Below, piece by piece: positions 58,351 through 64,000 of a stretch of 64,000 nucleotides of DNA. Numbering within the stretch: position 1 is the stretch's first letter; every line of letters starts with the position of its first letter. The stretch is from Siphonodentalium dalli (lineage: Eukaryota > Mollusca > Scaphopoda > Gadilida > Siphonodentaliidae). The stretch is taken from assembly GCA_032622095.1 (NCBI GenBank), contig CP136065.1, positions 156,801,577 to 156,865,576 on the forward strand. The letters are read 5' to 3'. The notes beneath the pieces were generated by a model that saw nothing but the letters and a program-made list of their open reading frames with translations, had not been told where the DNA came from and did not search any database. A program made the translations under genes and the position numbers.

Positions 58351-59229
58351 CCATCTAAGGGGTCATCTCAAAACTACTATCGGGATCCCGATAGATATCC
58401 CGATAGGATTCCGATAACTCAAAACTATCTTCTAAATTTCCCGATAGATTCCGATAGAGCGGTCACCATTTCCAGAAAATATTCCGATACCGCATCTAAA
58501 TATTCCGATAACGCGCTGATTTCCCGAAAATTTCCCGAAAACTTTCCGAAAGTAACGTAGCGTATTACCAACTTTCCGATAATTTACCCATTTATTTCAA
58601 GAACAATTAGGCCTATGTCTGTTTTGATAATCGACGAATCGAGCATGTTGTTTCATTTATGTTTCCGGTTCTATTTGTTGTCATTACTTTTGGATTCGTC
58701 CACAGCCTCCTTCGTAAGCATATTTTTATTGGGGTGGAAGCTTGTTTAAAAGAATTAAAACTCTACACGTTTCAAGTTTTGATTCCAAGTTATTAAATTG
58801 TCCATTGAATTCTTTTTGCATATTATTCATACAGCACATATCTCCTAGAAATGCTTTGAAGGAAACATAAAAAGAAATGGTTTCATACAGGTAGTATCCC
58901 TTCAACACTAGCAATAGACTGTTCCAAAGTGAACGTGATAAAAAATTGAAATATATATTTGATAAAACTCTTTTGGCCCTAGAAATGTTCTCAAATAAAA
59001 CTGTCATTTGATTTGATTTTTCCCCTCATTCATCACAAGATCATATGAATAATATTTTATTTTAATACACTGAGTGAGCAATTTTGAGAATTAAATAAAG
59101 TTTTGATCGAAAAGTTCGACAACATTTTTGATTTTCTCTTCAGTTACACGTCCCAACATCACGCCAATTCAGCCCAATATTGTGGGCACGGGGATTGCCT
59201 GGATTAGTACCCAAATAAATTATGTTGTT

Positions 59230-60190
59230 AAAGCGCATTGACAAATACATAATGAGTATATTCTCTACACTATAATCGAAAAATACAAAGGAATGGACAC
59301 ATGATTCAATCAAAATTGTTAATTTAAAAAACACTCCCGCTAAGAAACCCCCACTGATGACGTGCGCAAAAAATATGTACCAACAGTAAACACGTGTTGT
59401 TGGAAATTGGGGCGCACAATGGGGACTAATTTATCATGGCTATATCTATTACCCATTCGGTAATTCATAAATGACATTCATTGCAAATTCAAACAGAATA
59501 TATCTTAGATTTAGTATTAGTATCAATTGACCATTTATCGAATGTTGTCATTGAACTTATTGATCAGCTGATGACGATGAAAAAATCTAGGAACCTTGTC
59601 GACGTCATAGCAGCAATGATAAAATACTGTAGCACAAATTTAATGTGCATCGGCCGTTTTGTTCTCTCGTTTGATTAATAACATTATTATTCTGCGCGCA
59701 TTGACAATTACATAATCTTGAGTATATTCTCCACAATGTAATCTAAAAATACAAAGGAATGGACACACGATTCAATCCAAATGGTTTATTTAAAAAACAC
59801 TCCCGCCAAAAAAGATCAAGAAACGCCCACTGATAACGAGCGCAGAAATTTGTACCTGCGAACACGTGGTGTTGGAATGTGGGGCGCACAATGGGGACTG
59901 TCATCTATCATGGCTGTAACTAAATATTAGCCATTCGGTAATAAATAAATGACATTCATGGCAAATTCAAACATAATATATCTTAGATTTAGTGTTAGTA
60001 TCAATAGACCATTTATCGAGTGTTTCCATTGAACTTATTGATAAGCTGATGACGATGAAAATACATCGGAACCTTGCTGACGTCAGCGCAACAATAATAA
60101 AATACTGTATAGCACAAATGTGCATCGATCGGCCGTTTTGTTCTCTCGTTTGATTAATAAAATTATTATTCTCCGCGCATTAACACTGCC
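59230..60190. repeat. Two tandem units of about 470 bp inside the TIR transposon
   Basis: 'gcgcattgacaa.tacataat' starts at 59232 and 59696, and a partial third start at 60176. Shared blocks include 'ggaatggacaca.gattcaat', 'ggggcgcacaatggggact' and 'cggccgttttgttctctcgt'. Units differ moderately. Non-coding. Confidence 0.85.
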
Positions 60191-60199
60191 TAATACTCA

Positions 60200-61495
60200 A
60201 GTAAATTGGCCATATCATGATGTGAAAAATCAAAGAAATGACATTGTATAACATTAGTTACTTTTATTTGAACACAAGAGTTCACGAGACAAACGCGGCT
60301 ATTTTTAAATTGAAAGTGCGCAAATCAATTCCGAATAGTGCTGCATTTATACCACGAATTACTTATCGGAACTGTCTTGTCATTTTATATTGAATATGAT
60401 TGCTCAAAATTTCACTAAGAGAAAGCACTTTCTCGATCGTAAGATACAATGTAGGCACGAAAGAATTGTTTAATTTATGAATTGCACAAGATATGTGCGG
60501 TGCGAATGTATTGACTGCAATGTCAAGGTCAAAAACCGGTGCGTTGTAAATTGAAGTAAACAAAAAAACACGTGCGTTGTAATCGATGGCACAATGTTGA
60601 CTAGTTTGGACTAATAATGCAGTCAATTGTAACTGAATTTACACGTAACTATCCAAGAGTTGATAGGCCACTTGATGATTTATTTTATGTTTCATTTCAC
60701 CACGTAGCCATGGCTTAAAACATCAATAAATCACTCAATTTCGTGATATGGTTTTCCGACAGAGAAATTGAAACTGAAAGTCACATTGATCTGTTGATAA
60801 AACAAAACTTACCTTTTCGTTGTTTATTACATTTATTGTTATAAAATATAAATATAAAACCTACTAAATATTCACCATACTATCATGCTTGGGGAGGGGG
60901 ATTCACAACTCTGATTTTTTTTTTACTCCCAGTCCCCATCCATACAGATGAACATAATTTCATAAATCAGGAGCCACATAACATTTAGTAATAATACATG
61001 TTTTTCCCTAAAAACTTTGACGTCACCAGAAAGTTCTGTTGGCTGGAGGTAATATTACTGTTAATATCGAAAGTAAACTAAATAAAAGTTAGCAAGACAT
61101 CTTTTTGAAAGAAAAAAATGACGAAATATAGGAGCAGGCCTACTACAAATAAATCGCATCGTGTTACCTTGACCTTGATGATGCAATCGTGAAATTCGAC
61201 ACTGTCAACATAATTAGGCTATGTTCAACTTATCGAAATAATCAATGCAGCATTATAATTAGTAGTAATTACAGAAAACGAAATTAATGTAGAATATGAA
61301 AAGCAGCCCATGCACACATTTAATTGTCAGTTAAATGTTATGATTACTTCGCGTATTTATAACCTTTGCACTGCAGATTTGCATGGAATTTTCCATTCAT
61401 ATTTTCACACGCTCTTTATTTACCATATTACGATTCATGAAAAAGTATGGAATATTACTGCTAAATGTTGCTAAAACTTTACATGTACAGCAGGA
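60200..61495. other. Transposon interior, no recognised gene
   Basis: An 87-codon minus-strand frame (60626-60363) has no motif I know. Otherwise AT-rich. Confidence 0.4.
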
Positions 61496-61499
61496 CACA

Positions 61500-61634
61500 C
61501 CCCCCCCCCCCCCCCCCCATATGTCATGTTTCGAATTTATATAGCCTACTCTTGACTAAAGGGTAGAGAACCGAGTAGATATTCATGGCGTGCATGATCG
61601 ATCTACCCCCCCCCCCCCCCCCCCCCCCCCCCCC
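61500..61634. repeat. Two long C tracts (19 and 29 nt)
   Basis: C19 at 61500-61518 and C29 at 61606-61634, 87 bp apart, with no intervening structure. Confidence 0.85.
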
Positions 61635-61639
61635 GAAAC

Positions 61640-62590
61640 TGCATGACCATGCAGAATGTAGGCATAACAGCAAAATTTCCTGCTTAGGCTAAACTTAAAC
61701 CCACTGTGGATATATATTTTTCTTTCTACGGCTGTCTACTGGCGAGATTTGTTGTTTCCATGCATGTGCCGGTAAACAAAAATGCAATTGCCATGATTGC
61801 GTTATAAAGCACATCAAATGCTGCATGGACATCGCACATATTCCAATATAAATTTCGCCTAGGCTATGTATATTCGGAATATAGGCCTACGTGTACACAG
61901 GCCCGATATTTTTTTTAAGCTTGAGTTGTCCCATATTTGAAATTGTTTTATAAATCCGTTCACTGTGTGAAATCTTCGAGACTTATTACTCTGCAATGCC
62001 ACGTGTGTTGTTCCCAGAAACGTAAATATTGATGACCCCAATTCCGGGAATCGGGCTAAAAATAGAACATACGACATCTCGTGTTAAGACTGCACTCGAT
62101 TGTGCATGCATTAATTGTGTCGTCTGCGATTCGCGATTAAATACAAATCTTTTACATTTGCCACAATATATGTATTTCTTTATTTCCTCCATATTTAAAA
62201 GTCGGATGTATTTAAACATATTACAAACACAATTAAGCTTTGAAGATAGTAGCCGCAACGCCGAAATAAATCTTGGAATTTAATCAATTGATGGATCTGT
62301 TCTATTTTTAGAAAGTGAAAGTAGCCGCTTGCATTATGGCCTACTATACATATTTGGGTATGCTCCCCGTGAATTTATTTATTGATTTTGAAGATTTCCC
62401 GATGGGTGGGGTGTATTGTCCAGGTAAAATACCGATATTGTACGTAGCACCCACTGATCACCACAGTATAACATATAATAGTTCTACGACACGTGTCCCC
62501 TGATACTTTAAAACTTTATACTGACGATTTCTCATATTAGGAAACTATTAAATCAATAATAAAGATAGGCCTATAAAACATAAAATCGCG
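61640..62590. other. Transposon interior, no recognised gene
   Basis: Overlapping frames under 95 codons on both strands (61859-62503), none with a recognisable motif. Confidence 0.4.
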
Positions 62591-62948
62591 ATAAAAGTCC
62601 GGAGTAATCCCGATACAGAAACTTTCCAAACAACATGCGTTGTTTTCGGAATATGATACTCCGAAATGAAAGTAAACTCCGATAGAATCCCGATAGACTA
62701 TGTAAATATTCCGATAATTTCCCGAAAAACGTTGCGTCATTTCCCGATAATTTCCCGATAACTGTATATATAACTATCGGTATCCTATCGGGAAATCTAT
62801 CGGGATCCCGATAGTAGTTTTGAGATGACCCCTAAGCGTAAAAACCAACGGGAATGGTCGTCGCGGCGTTTTGGAGAAGCTCAGAGCACCCGTTCTCCAC
62901 TCTCAGTCACAAAAAACAGCACTGCGTGGTTAATCGCGTTGATAGTTA

Positions 62949-63022
62949 AAGAGCGTTCGTATCTGCAGTGTCGTTGATAAACATCTTCCATATTTGGGTT
63001 CGTTAACCGGTTAACGCTCTTT
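62949..63022. repeat. Short inverted pair AAAGAGCGTT ... AACGCTCTTT
   Basis: 'taaagagcgttcg' at 62948 and 'gttaacgctctttatt' at 63011 face each other across about 50 bp. They share the motif scattered through families E and F in this window. Confidence 0.55.
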
Positions 63023-63071
63023 ATTCCCTTCGGCTTTCGCATACGGTTTTGTTTACGTTACCGTATTCTCG

Positions 63072-63137
63072 CGGGTATAAGACCAGGGGGCCTAGGGAAT
63101 AAATAGCTTGAAAAGGCATGGGTGGTCTTATACCCCG
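63072..63137. repeat. Hairpin 'cgggtataagacca / tggtcttatacccc'
   Basis: 14-bp arms at 63072-63085 and 63122-63137 with about 36 nt between. Possibly a tiny MITE. Confidence 0.6.
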
Positions 63138-63139
63138 GA

Positions 63140-64000
63140 AAAAAGTTAGTATTTCGGATGTCATCACCTGGACTCGCGAAAATATGGCGTTGAACGATGG
63201 ATGAGTAAGTATATTTAGCGTAAGTATATCGAACATATCTCATTTCTGCATTTCGAGGTATATACGTAACTTTACCAGAAAGCTGGGTTTTCCCCACATT
63301 TAGTTTCGGTTTCGCACGTGGTCGATACAGTTGAATTGGAAATCTTACACAGAAAATATGCACAGAAACGAACAGACAAAATAACACACGTGATACATAA
63401 CACAGTATAAGAATATATATAGGCCTAGAAACGTATGTAAAACTTTGTCTAGATAAATTATTTGGGAATTACAATGGGGATTTATATTCCGATAATCGTT
63501 TCGTAAACGGAGTCCTGCATTCTGTAAAATATATAGTTTCTGTTGACATTAAAACAAGAATGTTGTGCTTCATATGTCAATCAATGGAAAGTGGGCGTTA
63601 AATTTAACTGAGAAATCCAATCGCTATTCAGAATGAGAAAACAATACAGCTTGTGCGGTTACATAACTTACATTGTATACATCAATGCATGGAAGGTGTT
63701 ATATTGATTTATGGTAGGCCTTACTCATGGTAATTTATGACATTGAATAATTAATTAGGGGAACAAAACAAATTTTAACGGCGTGTTGTTTCTTAATTTG
63801 GGCCGTTTTACCCTTGGATAGGGGTTTGAGTTTATCGTAATCGCGCTACCAAGATCGAATCTGCTTCCGCGAAATTCCCCATTCACGTTCACATTCATCT
63901 TGGGTTAGTTTCTCAGTATTTATACCGATCACATTGTCAGCACAAACTTACACAGGACACAGTCTTAATTACCTTCAATAGTTTCTTTCCATTGATCTTT
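63140..64000. other. No recognised feature to window end
   Basis: Overlapping frames under 110 codons on the minus strand show no motif. See the rejected exon candidate at 63974-64000. Confidence 0.4.

Larger units (their letters stand above)
58359..62832. mobile_element. 4.47-kb TIR transposon with TAA target duplication (Harbinger-like)
   Basis: The left end GGGGTCATCTCAAAACTACT and then 'atcgggatcccgatagat' is mirrored at 62772-62832. TIRs are about 60 bp with two mismatches in the inner part. TAA flanks both ends (58356-58358, 62833-62835). Subterminal zones (58400-58590 and 62590-62800) are crowded with CCGATA / CCCGATA motifs on both strands. No transposase was recognised. The largest frames inside are under 95 codons, so this copy is probably non-autonomous. 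A 3-bp TAA duplication fits PIF/Harbinger (TWA), but superfamily assignment without a transposase is tentative. Confidence 0.78.

Noticed and set aside
60363-60626. 87-codon minus-strand frame as a candidate transposase piece
   Set aside because: No DDE-type or HTH motif could be recognised.
63974-64000. Possible exon end on the minus strand (KDQWKETIE then GTAATT)
   Set aside because: It ends in phase 1, whereas the RAD50 exon at 57400 needs a phase-2 neighbour, and only nine residues are visible. Could be chance.

Overview
This window looks like AT-rich nuclear DNA from an animal, most likely a lophotrochozoan and probably a bivalve mollusc. Three things point that way. The splice sites and the 3' end of a RAD50 gene are eukaryotic. 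LINEs, an LTR element and MITEs are dense. Some repeats carry wording I know from bivalve genomes, such as 'gggccataactcc ... gacagacggac' near 48.8-49.15 kb and 54.9-55.2 kb. No tRNA, rRNA, CRISPR or bacterial gene organisation was seen. The species call is an inference.

Layout. 1-3.9 kb is a large inverted-repeat (foldback) element whose two arms carry mirrored, broken copies of a transposon-amplified gene family. 3.9-13 kb is mostly non-coding, with diverged dispersed repeats, one inverted repeat built from 21-bp units, a long perfect palindrome and one short coding-like stretch (7062-7184). 13.1-15.8 kb is a 5'-truncated LINE with a 769-codon reverse transcriptase frame on the minus strand. 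18.6-20.2 kb is a second, broken LINE. 22.86-28.93 kb is a giant 6-kb palindrome with a 41-42 bp minisatellite at its core.

29.41-41.99 kb is an LTR retrotransposon. It has 460-bp LTRs, a polypurine tract, a long leader, a repeat-rich gag with one CCHC zinc knuckle and no visible protease, reverse transcriptase or integrase. Its 3' half is duplicated, and a 321-bp copy of sequence from 15.6 kb upstream sits exactly in the junction. Its 3' LTR is split by a 1.06-kb insertion.

42-56 kb is a MITE field. It holds at least three TTAA-flanked families and one TA-flanked palindromic family, each mapped to the base where possible. 56.35-57.40 kb holds the last two coding exons of RAD50 (minus strand), the only host gene I can name. 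58.36-62.83 kb is a 4.47-kb TIR transposon with TAA target duplications, dense in CCGATA motifs. It lies upstream of the RAD50 exons, probably inside an intron.

The mobile elements do not form a pathway. They are layered insertions, and their order can partly be read: LTR element first, then its internal duplication and LTR insertion.
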